From Roseiarcus sp963709655 (GTDB taxonomy: Bacteria; Pseudomonadota; Alphaproteobacteria; Rhizobiales; Beijerinckiaceae): 64,000 bases of DNA. Of this stretch, positions 27,139 through 36,956 are shown piece by piece (the first letter of the stretch is position 1; the number at the start of each line of letters is the position of its first letter). The notes under the pieces are model-generated. The model saw only the letters and a list, made by a program, of their open reading frames with translations. It was not told the origin of the DNA and did no database searches. A program made the translations under genes and the position numbers. The stretch lies in the NCBI GenBank assembly GCA_963709655.1, contig CAVPXF010000004.1, positions 484,055-548,054 of the forward strand, read 5' to 3'.

Positions 27139-30100
27139 ATGCGGGTGAAGGTTGGCTCCGGCCGCAACGGCCCTCGCCGGCATTGGCGGCGCGTCGCTTC
27201 CGCCCTGGCCTTGGCCGTGGCGATTCCGCCGAGCGTGTCGCCGGCCGGGGCGCAAAATGCAGGCGGCGCTGGCGCCAGCTCCACGATCAGCAACGACATC
27301 GCGGCTGCCGGCGATCCGATTTTCGCCCCGGCCGCCGGCACGACCTTGACGATTACGGGCGTCATTTCGGACGCCACGCCTCCGGCGCCGTTGGGCCAAG
27401 TGTCGATGCAGGGGCAGGGGACCCTGCTCCTCGAGGGCTCGAATACGTATAGCGGCGGAACGAGCGTGCAGAGCGGCACGCTGCAGATTTCCGGCTCGGG
27501 CACGCTCGGCGCGTCGTCTGGTTCGACCACCGTCAGCGGCGGCACACTCGATCTCGGCGGCACCAACCAGACCCAGAACGGCGGCCTGACTTTGACCAGC
27601 GGCGGGGTCCAGAACGGCATGCTGACGTCGAGCGGGACATTCGCCCTCCAGTCCGGGCAGATGGGCGCCATCCTGACAGGGACGGGTGGGCTGACGAAGA
27701 CCGGCGCCGGGGCGGTAAACCTCGTCAATCTCGCTGGCGCCAACGCCTACACCGGCGCGACCACGGTGAACGGCGGGACCCTGGACGCGTTTGGGACCAA
27801 CAGCTTTTCAGCGGCCAGCCCGACGACGGTTAACGCCGGCGGCACGCTCGAATTGGGCGGCGGATACCAGACCATCAACACTGTCAAACTTTCAGGCGGA
27901 ACGCTGGCGGAAGGCTGGCTCACCGGCGCCATGACTTCGACCGGCGGCAGCATAATCTACATCAACGGCTCCGCCACGCTGACCACGACCGCCGGCACGA
28001 CGGTGCTGGGGGAACCGGGCAGCGGTTACACCGGCGCGACGATGGTGAGCGGCGGGATCCTTACCGCATCGGCTGCGAACGGTTTCTCACAATACAGCGC
28101 GACAACGATCACAGCGGGCGGCACGGCCGACTTGGGCGGCTTTGCGCAGGCCATCGCCATGGTCAATCTCTCCGGCGGCACGCTGCAGAACGGCGCGCTG
28201 ACGGGCTCCGTAACATCCACCGGCGGCGGCATGAACGGCATTAGCGGCGCCGCCTCGCTGCTGACGACCGCCGGCGTGACGGTGCTGTCGGGCTCGAACA
28301 CTTATGTCGGCAATACGGACGTCGGCGCCGGAACCCTGACGGCGTCAGCCGCGAATGCTTTCTCGTCTGCCAGCGTGATGATAATCAACCCCGGCGGTAC
28401 GGTCGACTTAGGCGGCTTCTCGCAGGCGATCAACATCGTCAATCTCGCCGGTGGAACGATTCAAAACGGCGCCATTTACGAGCAGGGCCTGCCGCCTTGG
28501 AGCCCCGGCCCCGTCATTTTGTCCCAAGGCGGCGCCATAAGCAATATTGGCGGCATAGCGGGCCTGACGGTGACTGCGGGCACGACGACGCTGTCCGGCT
28601 CGAACACTTATCTCGGCGGGACGGATGTCAGCGGCGGCGGCGTCTTGACGGCTTCGGCGGCGAACGCCTTCTCGCCGGGCGGCGAAACCTTCACGTTAAT
28701 CGCCACTCACGGTACGGTGGACCTCGGCGGCTTCGCGCAGACCATCAACTTGGTGGATCTCGACGGCGGCACGCTACAGCACGGCTCGCTGACAGGCGCG
28801 GTTTTGTCCAGCGGCGGCGCCATCAGCGGATTGAGCGGCTCTGCAACTGTGACGACAGAGGACGGCGTGACGACGCTGTCGGGCGTGAACAGTTACACCT
28901 CCGCGACGGCGGTGGAGGGCGGAACCCTGACGGCGTCGACAGCGAACGCCTTCTCTCCGGCGAGTGTGACGACCATCAGCGACGGCGGCGCAGTCAACCT
29001 CGGCGGCCTCGCGCAAACGATCGATACGGTCAATCTGTCGCGCGGCTATCTGTCGGGCGGCGGTCTGTACAACGGCTCTTTGACCGGCGCCGTTTCGTCC
29101 ACAGACGGCTACATCGACGGCCTCGGCGGCTACGCCACGCTGACCACGACCGGCGGCACGACCGTGCTGTCAACGATTTGGGGTCCAAACACCTACACGG
29201 GCGCGACGACGGTGAACGGCGGGGTCCTGACGGCGGACAACGTTAACGCGTTTTCGCCGGCCAGCGTGATGACCATCAACATCGCAGGCACAGTCGACCT
29301 CGGCGCCCGCGAGCAGGCGATCAATACCGTCTATTTGTCGGGCGGCGCCATTGGGGACGGCTCGCTGACGAGCGCGAACGGCATCGTCTCGACGGGCGGC
29401 TCGGTTACGAGCGTCGGCGGCTCGACAGCGCTGACGGCGAACGGCGGCGTGACAGCGCTGCTCAGCAACACCTATACAGGCGCAACGACGATCAATAGCG
29501 GCGCGACGGTCATTGCGTTCACGGCGTCGGCATTCAGCGCGAACAGCGCGCTGACGATCAATGCAGGCGGCGCGGCCGACCTCGGCGGTTACAACCAGAC
29601 CGTTGCTTCGCTGTCGGGCTCGGGAACGGTGACGAACAGCGGCGCCGGCGCGGCGGTTCTCACGACCGGCGGCGACAATACGTCCACGACCTTCAGCGGC
29701 GTCATTTCAGACGGAACGGGCCAGACCGGTCTCGCCAAGACAGGGACCGGCTCTCTGATTCTGACCGGCGCCAACACCTACTCGGGCGGAACAAACGTCA
29801 CCGCTGGCGTGCTCGGCGTGGGCGCCGATAGGGCGCTCGGCGTGGGCGCGCTCACCATGCAATCCGGGACGACGTTGCAGTTTGAGGCGACCGGGCTGAC
29901 GATCGCGAACCCGATCGTGTTCGCAGCCCCGGCCGGCGTCGCCGCGGGCGGATCGTCGTCAGGAGGCGCGGGCGGATCGACGACGGGAGGCGCGGGCGGA
30001 TCGACCGGAGGAGCGGGCGAGTCATTGGGGGGCGCGGGCCTATCCAGTTCGGGCGGAGGCGGGACGATTTACACGTCCGATGGAGCGGGCCTCTCCTTGG

Positions 30101-32428
30101 CGATCGCGAACCCGCCCACCTTCCAGGTCGTGGCTGGCGATCCCACGATCGACACCGGACCGTTCACCGACACGATCTCCGGCGTTATTTCAGGTTCGGG
30201 CGCGCTGACCAAGATCGGCTCGGGGACTCTGATCCTCTCCGGCGCCAACACCTACACCGGCCCGACGCTGGTCGAGGCGGGCACGCTCGCGGCCAGCGCC
30301 GCCGGCGCGTTCAGCCCGAACTCTACGGTGAGCGTTGCGAGCGGAGGCAAGCTCGATCTCGGCGGCTATTCCAACGCCATCGCGGGGCTGGCGGGGGCTG
30401 GCTCCGTGACCAACGGCGGCGGCGCCAACGCCACCCTGACTGTCGATTCGACCGCCTCGGCGACATTCAGCGGCGTGATCAGCGACGGGCCGACCCACAC
30501 GCTTGCGCTCGTCAAGTCGGGCTCCGGCGCGCTCGCGCTGACCGGCGTCAACACCTATTCGGGCGGAACCGATCTCGCCGGCGGGACGCTGGCCATCGGC
30601 TCCGGCGCAGCCCTCGGCTCCGGCCCGCTCGCCATGCAGGACGGGACGACGCTGCAGCTCCTCTCCAGCACGGCCATTCCGAATCGGATCGTTCTGGCCG
30701 CCGCCGATCCGACCATCGACACGGGATCGTTTAGCAACACGATTTCCGGAGTCATCTCCGGGCCGGGCGCGCTGACCAAGATCGGCTCCGGAACGCTCAT
30801 CCTCGCCGGGGCGAACACCTATACCGGCGCGACCGACGTCCAGGCGGGGACGCTCGACGTGAGCGGCTCGGTCGTCTCGACCGTGACGGTGGAACAGGGC
30901 GCGACACTGATCGGAACCGGCTCGTTCGGCGGCCTTTTCGCCAACAGCGGCGGGACGATCGCGCCGGGGGCCGTGACGCCGTTCTCGACGCTGAGCGCGT
31001 CAACTGCATCCTTCGCCGCGGGCTCGTTCTTCGCGGTCAACATCAACCCGGCCGGCCAGAACGACAAGCTCGTGACGACCGGCGCGACGACCATCTCGGG
31101 CGGCACGGTTCAGGTCACGTTGGCCCCTGGAACCTACACGCCGCAGAACAAGTACACTCTCATCACCGCGGGCGGCGGCGTGTCGGGAACCTTCGCCTCG
31201 CTGTCGACAAACCTCAATAGCTTCGCTTTCGCGACGCCGGCGCTGAGCTACGACGCCAATGACGTCTATCTGGGATTCGCTCAGACGGCGTCGTTCGCCA
31301 CGGTGGCGCAAACGCCGAACCAGATCGCCACCGCGACGGCGCTTTCGGCCCTTCCGGTCGGCTCGCCGCTCTATAACGCGATCATCGGCCAGACCGTCCC
31401 GGGCGCGCTGACCGCCTTCAACAGCCTCTCCGGCGAAATCCATCCGAGCGCGGTCGGCGCCGTGCTCGACGACACGCGGCTGCCGCGCGAAGCGGTGCTC
31501 GACCGGCTGTCGACGCCCTATACGAGCGGCCCCGCCCCCAGCGGCGCGCAGAACGTCAAGACGCTGATGCAGGCGACGCCCGCTGAGGCGGTCTCGGCAT
31601 GGGGCCAGGCTTTCGAATTCGTGGGGCCATCTAGGGGGCGACGGCAACGCCGCGACCCTCTCCAACGATCTCGGCGGCTTCATCCTCGGCGCCGACGCCA
31701 CGCTCTCGGGCCGCACCCGTCTCGGCGTCGCCGGCGGCGCCACCAACGCGAGCCTCGAGCTTCCCGACCGCGGCTCCTCGGGCAATGTCGGCATGACCTA
31801 TGTCGTCCTCTACGGCGGCGTCAGCGGCGACGCCTTGCAGCTTCGCGGCGGCGCCTTCTACGCCTATGACCACTACAGCCTGAACCGCACGGTTTCGTTT
31901 CCGAACTTCAGCAATTCGGTCGGATCGGGCTACGGCGGCGACAATCTGCAGGCCTTTGGCGAAGCCGGCTGGCGCATTCCGGTCGGCGCCCAATTCCTCG
32001 CCGCGTCGTGGGTCGAGCCCTTCGTCGGCGTGACGGGCGTCGACCTGCACACCTCGAGCTTTGTCGAGAACCCGGGCCCGGCCGCGCTCGCCGGCGCGTC
32101 GGAGAGCTACGGCTACGGGATCGCCACGCTGGGCTTAAGGGGCGAGGCCTCGCTCTACGCCTCGTCGCCCCTTACGGCTAACGCTATGATCGGCTGGCGG
32201 CATGTGCTTGGCGGCGAGACGCCGACCTCGACGCTCGCCTTCGCCAGCGATCCGCTCATCCCGTTCTCGATCGCCGGCGCGCCGATCGCGCGCGACGCGC
32301 TCGCCCTCGAGGTGGGCGTCGACTGGCGCCTGACGGCGACCGTGAAGCTCGGCGTCACGTATTCCGGGCGCCTCGCGTCGAGCGCCAGCGACAACGCGAT
32401 CAAGGCGAAGCTCGAGGCGAATTTCTAG
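27139..32428 (+). CDS. Autotransporter (type V secretion) with PATR repeats; one apparent frameshift
   Basis: Large outer-membrane autotransporter of about 1,760 residues. It begins with a long basic signal peptide (MRVKVGSGRNG..PAGAQ). The passenger consists of beta-helix repeats. At least eight units of about 280-310 bases share TVDLGGFAQAI, VNLSGGTL, LTGAV and ANAFSPAS motifs, and PATR motifs (LTKTGTGSLILTGANTYSGG) occur between. A Gly/Ser hinge (GGSTTGGAGGSTGGAG) lies near residue 945. The barrel domain ends KAKLEANF with a terminal Phe. Its frame begins at about 31621: removing one G from TTCGTGGGGCC gives EFWGHLGGDGNAATL, the normal barrel entry. Without this the barrel is lost. Likely adhesin or biofilm role, inferred. 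Confidence 0.85.
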
Positions 32429-32437
32429 ACCAGATTG

Positions 32438-32490
32438 CCCTTCTCCCCGCGTGCGGGGAGAAGGTGGCCGAAGGCCGGATGAGGGGCGGC
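32438..32490. repeat. REP-like palindrome
   Basis: CCTTCTCCCCGC and GCGGGGAGAAGG are inverted, followed by GGCCGAAGGCC and GGATGAGGGG. Same family as elements at 6.0, 35.8 and 55.7 kb. A related half-element (CCCCTCACCCCAGCCCTCTC) at about 32514-32540 lies exactly where the truncated cyclase begins. Confidence 0.75.
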
Positions 32491-32539
32491 GCTAACAGTC
32501 GAACGTTGGCGCTGCCCCTCACCCCAGCCCTCTCCCCGC

Positions 32540-32815
32540 TTGGCGTCGCTTCACTGCGGCCCCGTCGCCGTCGGCGAGCTCGGCGCGCTGAAAAAGGAGA
32601 TCGCCCTGATCGGCGACGCGATGAACACCGCGGCCCGGATCCAGGCGGCCTGCCGCGAGACGGACAATCGCGTCCTCGCCTCCGCCGCGCTCCTCGATCG
32701 GCTCTCGGCGCTGCCGCCCAGCGTGACGAAGCTCAAGCTCGGCGAACTCCCGATGCGCGGCAAGGAGCGGCCGATGGAGCTTTGGGCGCTGGAGGCGAAG
32801 GCCGACGGGCGATAG
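32540..32815 (+). pseudogene. 3' remnant of a class III adenylate/guanylate cyclase
   Basis: The reading SLHCGPVAVGELGALKKEIA followed by LIGDAMNTAARIQAACRETD corresponds to the second half of a class III nucleotidyl cyclase catalytic domain, including the conserved G-D-x-[MV]-N-x-[AT]-A-R motif. It ends normally at TAG 32813-32815 (MELWALEAKADGR). Everything upstream (the N-terminal domain and the first metal-binding Asp) is missing; the sequence before residue about 3 is the end of a REP-like repeat. The fragment has only a TTG start without ribosome site. The repeat probably marks the deletion junction. Confidence 0.8.
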
Positions 32816-32946
32816 GTCGCCGTACCCACAGAACGTCCGGGCGAGCCCAACCGGGGTTGGAACTTCTTCCCGAGCGCCCGCCGGGAGCCCCGGCGGCCTG
32901 CAAGTTGAGCGCCGCCCGAAGGACGAGCGGCGATCAGACTGGCGAG

Positions 32947-33420
32947 TCAATGATGCCTGTGTCCGCCGCCGCCATGGTGTCCGCCGCCATGATGGTGGCC
33001 GCCGCCGTGGTAATGGCCGCTGCCGTGATGGTGGCCGCCGCCGTGATAGTGGCCGCCGCCGTGATAATGGCCGCCGCCGTGGTAGCCGCCGCCGTGGTAA
33101 TAGTGGCCGCCATGGACATAGGCGCCGCCACGATAGCCGTAGCCGCCATGCCAGCCATTCCACCCGTAGCCTCCGCCCCAGCCCAGGCCGTGGCGGTAGG
33201 CGTAGCCGCACCAATACCAGCCAGGCCCACTCCACCCATCGTCATACCAGCAGTAGGGCCGGCCGAGGTAGACGAACTGCGCCTTGTCGATCGGGACGAC
33301 CTGACCCGACGGATTGGGCGAGCCGATAACGCCGTCCATCATTGCCGCGTCGGCCGAGCCGGCGAAGGGCAGGGCGAGCCCGGCGGCCAGCGCCAGGCCA
33401 AGAGCAAATTGTCGGAGCAT
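32947..33420 (-). CDS. Secreted His/Gly/Tyr-rich protein
   Basis: A 157-residue exported protein. Signal peptide MLRQFALGLALAAGLALPFA, then GSADA. The middle region includes DKAQFVYLGRPYCWYDDGWSG and PGWYWCGYAYRHG, and the last 60 residues are short HGGGH-Y/H repeats ending HRHH. Similar small proteins are common in Hyphomicrobiales and are called hypothetical or Gly-rich. AAAGGACG lies nine bases before ATG 33420. Metal binding is likely from composition. On DNA level the tail is a purine/pyrimidine-biased 12-15 base repeat that could vary in length. Confidence 0.75.
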   Translation of the reverse strand: MLRQFALGLALAAGLALPFAGSADAAMMDGVIGSPNPSGQVVPIDKAQFVYLGRPYCWYDDGWSGPGWYWCGYAYRHGLGWGGGYGWNGWHGGYGYRGGAYVHGGHYYHGGGYHGGGHYHGGGHYHGGGHHHGSGHYHGGGHHHGGGHHGGGGHRHH

Positions 33421-33610
33421 GAGCGAAGCGTCCTTTCGCTTCTGAGATGCGGAGACGCGTCTCATCGGCGATGAGACTGGACTGTCGTCCTTGAACGCGT
33501 GCTGAACAAAGGCGGCTCTCGGGCGCCAACGGTTATGTTGGGCTGGAAGGCATGGATTTGCTGGTCACCGCGGATGTCCGGCTCTCGCCGAGGCCGTCGC
33601 GTCCACGCTC

Positions 33611-33760
33611 TAGCGCGCATCCAACCCGTAGAGCGCATGCAGTGTGGGCGCCGCAAGCTCGGTCAAGGGCTCGTCGATCAGCCTCGAGAACTTGATCTCG
33701 GAGGTGGTGATCGCGTGGATCTTGGCGCCCTTGGCGGCCGGCGCCTGGAAGGCGCGGACC
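33611..33760 (-). pseudogene. Second copy of the lysC 3' end (last about 48 codons)
   Basis: This segment encodes, on the minus strand, AVRAFQAPAAKGAKIHAITT then SEIKFSRLIDEPLTELAAPT and LHALYGLDAR with a TAG stop. It matches the C terminus of the neighbouring LysC (AARAFQALAAKGINIRAITT..SEIKFSMLIDEPYTEL..LYGLDARA). By eye about 16 of roughly 136 aligned bases differ. Homology starts right at the stop codon of the protease gene (33762-33764) and has no start codon of its own. It is a duplicated or displaced lysC tail, separated from lysC by exactly the protease gene. Confidence 0.88.
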
Positions 33761-33761
33761 G

Positions 33762-34466
33762 CTAAAAGGCCGCGCCCGGCGGAAGGAACGCGCGGATCTC
33801 CTGCGCCGGGACAAAATATTTCGCGATGTCGATTTTCCGGGGCGGCGTCCCCTTCAGCTCGATCGTGAACTTGCGGCTCATGATCCCGAGGAGGCACTGT
33901 TTCCAGGCGTCGAACACGCCGGAGCCGGAATTGCCCGTGGTGGCGACGTCCGGGATGGTGGAGCCGCCGAAGCGGGAGCGGAATTCGGGCGGGATCGCCG
34001 TCGGCGGCAGCACGCGCGAGCGCGCGACGCCCTCGGGCGTTGCGACGACGACGGCTTCTCCGGGTTCGGGATTGCGTTCGCACAGCGGCGTCCGCCTGAG
34101 GCGCAACCGCATCGGCAGGGTCGACGGGTCGAAGCGCAAGAGCGTGAGGTCGACAGTGTCGAGCGTTCCTTCCTTGACGAGGCTTGTCGGAAAATCCCGT
34201 CCGCCGACCACGACATGCGGCTTCGACCACGCAAACGGCCCGGGCACGTGCGAGGCCGTCAGCACGAGGCCGGCGCCGAGGTAGACGCCGTAGCCCGGCC
34301 AGCTCTGCTTCGGCGTCCGGTTGACATGGGCGGCGGTTTCGATGAGGTCCGCGTCGCCGGAAGCGTCGGCGGCGCGGGGCGTCGGCGCGGCGGCGTTGGT
34401 CGCGGTTGCGGCCGTCACGCCGGCGGCGAGCAGGGCTGCGACGATCGCGCCGCGCGTCAGGCGCAT
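33762..34466 (-). CDS. Trypsin-like serine protease, exported
   Basis: A 234-residue protein with signal peptide MRLTRGAIVAALLAAGVTAA. The chymotrypsin-fold triad is visible: His73 in LTASHVPG, Asp106 in DTVDLTLLRFD and Ser180 in TTGNSGSGVFDAW. No PDZ domain follows, so it is not a DegP type. It probably acts in the periplasm. ATG 34466 begins one base after the lysC stop, so it can be co-translated with lysC. Its own stop abuts a second copy of the lysC 3' end. The gene therefore sits exactly between two lysC tails, indicating insertion at the end of lysC. Confidence 0.82.
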   Translation of the reverse strand: MRLTRGAIVAALLAAGVTAATATNAAAPTPRAADASGDADLIETAAHVNRTPKQSWPGYGVYLGAGLVLTASHVPGPFAWSKPHVVVGGRDFPTSLVKEGTLDTVDLTLLRFDPSTLPMRLRLRRTPLCERNPEPGEAVVVATPEGVARSRVLPPTAIPPEFRSRFGGSTIPDVATTGNSGSGVFDAWKQCLLGIMSRKFTIELKGTPPRKIDIAKYFVPAQEIRAFLPPGAAF

Positions 34467-34467
34467 G

Positions 34468-35706
34468 TCAGGCCCGCGCGTCGAGCCCGTACAGCGAGTG
34501 CAGCGTGCGCACCGCAAGCTCGGTGTAGGGCTCGTCGATCAGCATCGAGAACTTGATCTCGGAGGTGGTGATCGCGCGGATGTTGATGCCCTTGGCGGCG
34601 AGCGCCTGGAAGGCGCGCGCGGCGACGCCGGAATGCGAGCGCATGCCGACGCCGATGGCCGAGATCTTCACCACCTCCTCAGTGCCGTTCATCCGCGCAT
34701 AGCCGATCGCCTCGCGCCGCCCCTCGATGATCTTTTGGGCGCGCTCGAAGTCGGCCCCGGACACGGTGAAGGTGATGTCGGTCGTCGCCGCGTCCTCCGA
34801 CACGACCTGGATGATCATGTCGACGTTGATGCTGGCCTCGGCCAGCGGCCCGAAGATCGCCGCGGCGACGCCGGGCTTGTCGGCCACGTCGCGCAGCGTG
34901 ATCTGCGCCTCGTCGCGGGAGAAGGCGATGCCGGTGACGACCTGCTGCTCCACGATATCCTCCTCGTCGCAAATGAGCGTGCCAAGCTCAGGCCGCGCCG
35001 GGTCGTCGAACGACGAGCGCACGTAGAGCTTGACCTTGTGCACCATGGCCACCTCGACCGAGCGCACCTGCAGCACCTTGGCGCCGAGCGACGCCATTTC
35101 GAGCATTTCCTCGAACGATATTTTGTCGAGCCGCCGCGCCTTGGGCACGATGCGCGGATCGGTCGTGTAGACGCCGTCGACGTCGGTGTAGATGTCGCAG
35201 CGGTCGGCGTGGATCGCCGCGGCGAGCGCCACCGCAGAAGTGTCCGAGCCGCCGCGCCCGAGCGTCGTCACCCGGTTCGTCGCGCCATTGAGGCCCTGGA
35301 AGCCCGCCACCACCGCGACCTCGCCCGCGCTCAGGCGGTCGAGGAGCGCCGCGCCGTCGATTTTGGCGATGCGCGCCGCGCCATGCGCGTCGTCGGTGAG
35401 GATCGGGATCTGCCAGCCGGCCCATGAGCGGGACTCGAGGCCCATGTCGCTGAGCACGAGGGCGAGCAGCCCCGCGGTGACGAGCTCGCCGGAGGCGACG
35501 ATCGAATCGTATTCGGCGTTGTCGAACTCGGCGCCCGCCTCCTTGCACCAGGCGACGAGCTCGTTGGTCTTGCCGGCCATGGCGGAGACCACCACCGCGA
35601 CCTCATGGCCGGCGTCGACTTCGCGTTTGACGTGGGCAGCGACGTTGCGGATGCGCTCGACGTTGGCGACCGACGTGCCGCCGAATTTCATCACCAGACG
35701 CGACAA
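34468..35706 (-). CDS. lysC: Aspartate kinase
   Basis: Phosphorylates aspartate, the first step to lysine, threonine and methionine. Residues 1-17 (MSRLVMKFGGTSVANVE) are the hallmark of the kinase domain; further motifs are GRGGSDTSAVALAAAI and IYTDVDGVYTTDPR. Two ACT domains follow (QITLRDVADKPGVAAAIFGP and ISAIGVGMRSHSGVAARAF), giving feedback regulation. TTG 35706, preceded by GAGG six bases upstream, gives the family-typical length of 412 residues; ATG 35691 is too short. The last about 48 codons exist as a second, diverged copy beyond the downstream protease gene. Confidence 0.95.
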   Translation of the reverse strand: MSRLVMKFGGTSVANVERIRNVAAHVKREVDAGHEVAVVVSAMAGKTNELVAWCKEAGAEFDNAEYDSIVASGELVTAGLLALVLSDMGLESRSWAGWQIPILTDDAHGAARIAKIDGAALLDRLSAGEVAVVAGFQGLNGATNRVTTLGRGGSDTSAVALAAAIHADRCDIYTDVDGVYTTDPRIVPKARRLDKISFEEMLEMASLGAKVLQVRSVEVAMVHKVKLYVRSSFDDPARPELGTLICDEEDIVEQQVVTGIAFSRDEAQITLRDVADKPGVAAAIFGPLAEASINVDMIIQVVSEDAATTDITFTVSGADFERAQKIIEGRREAIGYARMNGTEEVVKISAIGVGMRSHSGVAARAFQALAAKGINIRAITTSEIKFSMLIDEPYTELAVRTLHSLYGLDARA

Positions 35707-35822
35707 GAAGAACCTCGGACCTGTCGGGAAAAGCTGCGCGGCTCGCGCAAGGGGTCGCGGCGCCGTATAAAGGCGGGACTCTGGCCGGTCAACGGCGCGA
35801 CGGCGCGCAGTCGCGCGGCGCG

Positions 35823-35946
35823 GACTCCCTCGCCCCGCATCAGCGGGGAGAGGGCTGGGGGTGAGGGGCTGCGCTGACGGCTGAGGTTTGCGCAGCCCCT
35901 CATCCGTCGCTTCGCGCCACCTTCTCCCCGCGAGCGGGGAGAAGGG
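35823..35946. repeat. Pair of facing REP-like palindromes
   Basis: CCCTCGCCCCGC..GCGGGGAGAGGG with GGGGGTGAGGGGC is followed, inverted, by GCCCCTCATCCGTCGCTTCG and CCTTCTCCCCGC..GCGGGGAGAAGGG. It lies between the divergent lysC and ubiG genes, within their promoter region. Confidence 0.75.
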
Positions 35947-35973
35947 ACGAAACTGGTTGCAAGCGAGGATCGC

Positions 35974-36719
35974 ATGAAGACCGCCCCCGCCCCCAGCGTC
36001 ATTGTCGACGAGGTCGCCCGCTTCGATGCGCTCGGCGAATCGTGGTGGGACGAGAATGGGCCGATGGCGCCGTTGCACCGCCTGACCCCGGTCCGCGTGG
36101 CCTGGGCGCGCGACGTCGCGGCCCGCCATTTCGGCCGCGAGGCCGAGGCCGCTCTGCCGCTCGCGGGCCTGAAGTCCTCGACGTCGGCTGCGGCGCCGGC
36201 TTGTTCGCCGAACCGCTCGCCCGCCTCGGCGCCGACGTTTTGGGGATCGACCCGGCGCCGGCCTCGATCGCGGTCGCTGGCCGCCACGCCGAGGAGACCG
36301 GCGCGAAGCTCGCCTATCGCGCCGCGACCGTCGAGGAGCTGGCCGCAGAAGACGCGCGGTTCGACATCGTCGCCGCCATGGAGGTCGTCGAGCATGTCGC
36401 CGATCCGGCCCACTTTGTCGCCGAGGCCGCTTCGCTCCTGAAGCCCGATGGGCTGTTCCTCGCCTCGACCCTCAACCGCACTCTGAAGAGTTTCGCTTTA
36501 GCCATTGTGGGCGCAGAATATTTGCTGCGCTGGCTCGAGCCCGGCACCCACCGCTGGGAGCAGTTCGTCACGCCCGAGGAGCTGGCGCTCGCGGTCCGCC
36601 GGGCGGGGCTCCGGGTCGTGGAGCGCCGCGGCGTGGCGTTCGATCCGCTGCGCCGGAGCTGGCGGCTCACGAGCGATCTCGGCGTCAACTACCAGATGGC
36701 GGCGAAGAGGCCGCGCTGA
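35974..36719 (+). pseudogene. ubiG: UbiG, ubiquinone O-methyltransferase, frameshifted
   Basis: Methyltransferase of ubiquinone synthesis. ATG 35974 (GAGG upstream) gives MKTAPAPSVIVDEVARFDAL, then WWDENGPMAPLHRLTPVR, the UbiG N terminus. After PLAGLK the frame changes; the rest, VLDVGCGAGLFAEPLARLGA (SAM-binding motif I) and AMEVVEHVADP to VNYQMAAKRPR, is another frame. Inserting one G at about 36174 (AAGTCCTC to AAGGTCCTC) gives a continuous protein of 248 residues. Because ubiG is normally essential for aerobic respiration, an uncorrected sequencing deletion is more likely than true loss. Confidence 0.88.
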
Positions 36720-36753
36720 CCCGTCATGGCGAGGATTGCGCGCTACGGCCAGC

Positions 36754-36926
36754 ACCCCCACCACCATGCTTCGCATGGTCCCCCTCCCCCGCGCTGACGC
36801 GCAAGGGAGGAAGGCGCCGACGCCTCTCCTCCCCCGTGGAGCGAAGCGGAAAGGGGGAGGGGGACCACCCGATAGGGCGTCGAAAGACGCCCGTCTTTCG
36901 ACGGGCTATGAGGGTGGTGGTGGGGG
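36754..36926. repeat. MITE-like 173-bp element with terminal inverted repeats
   Basis: CCCCCACCACCA at 36755-36766 is mirrored by TGGTGGTGGGGG at 36915-36926. Inside are further inverted pieces (GGTCCCCCTCCCCC with GGGGGAGGGGGACC; GTCGAAAGACG with CGTCTTTCGAC at about 36878-36902). No coding potential. It separates ubiG from the convergent ialB. Confidence 0.7.
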
Positions 36927-36956
36927 CGACGCCGCCGGCGGCTTGGGATAAAGGGC

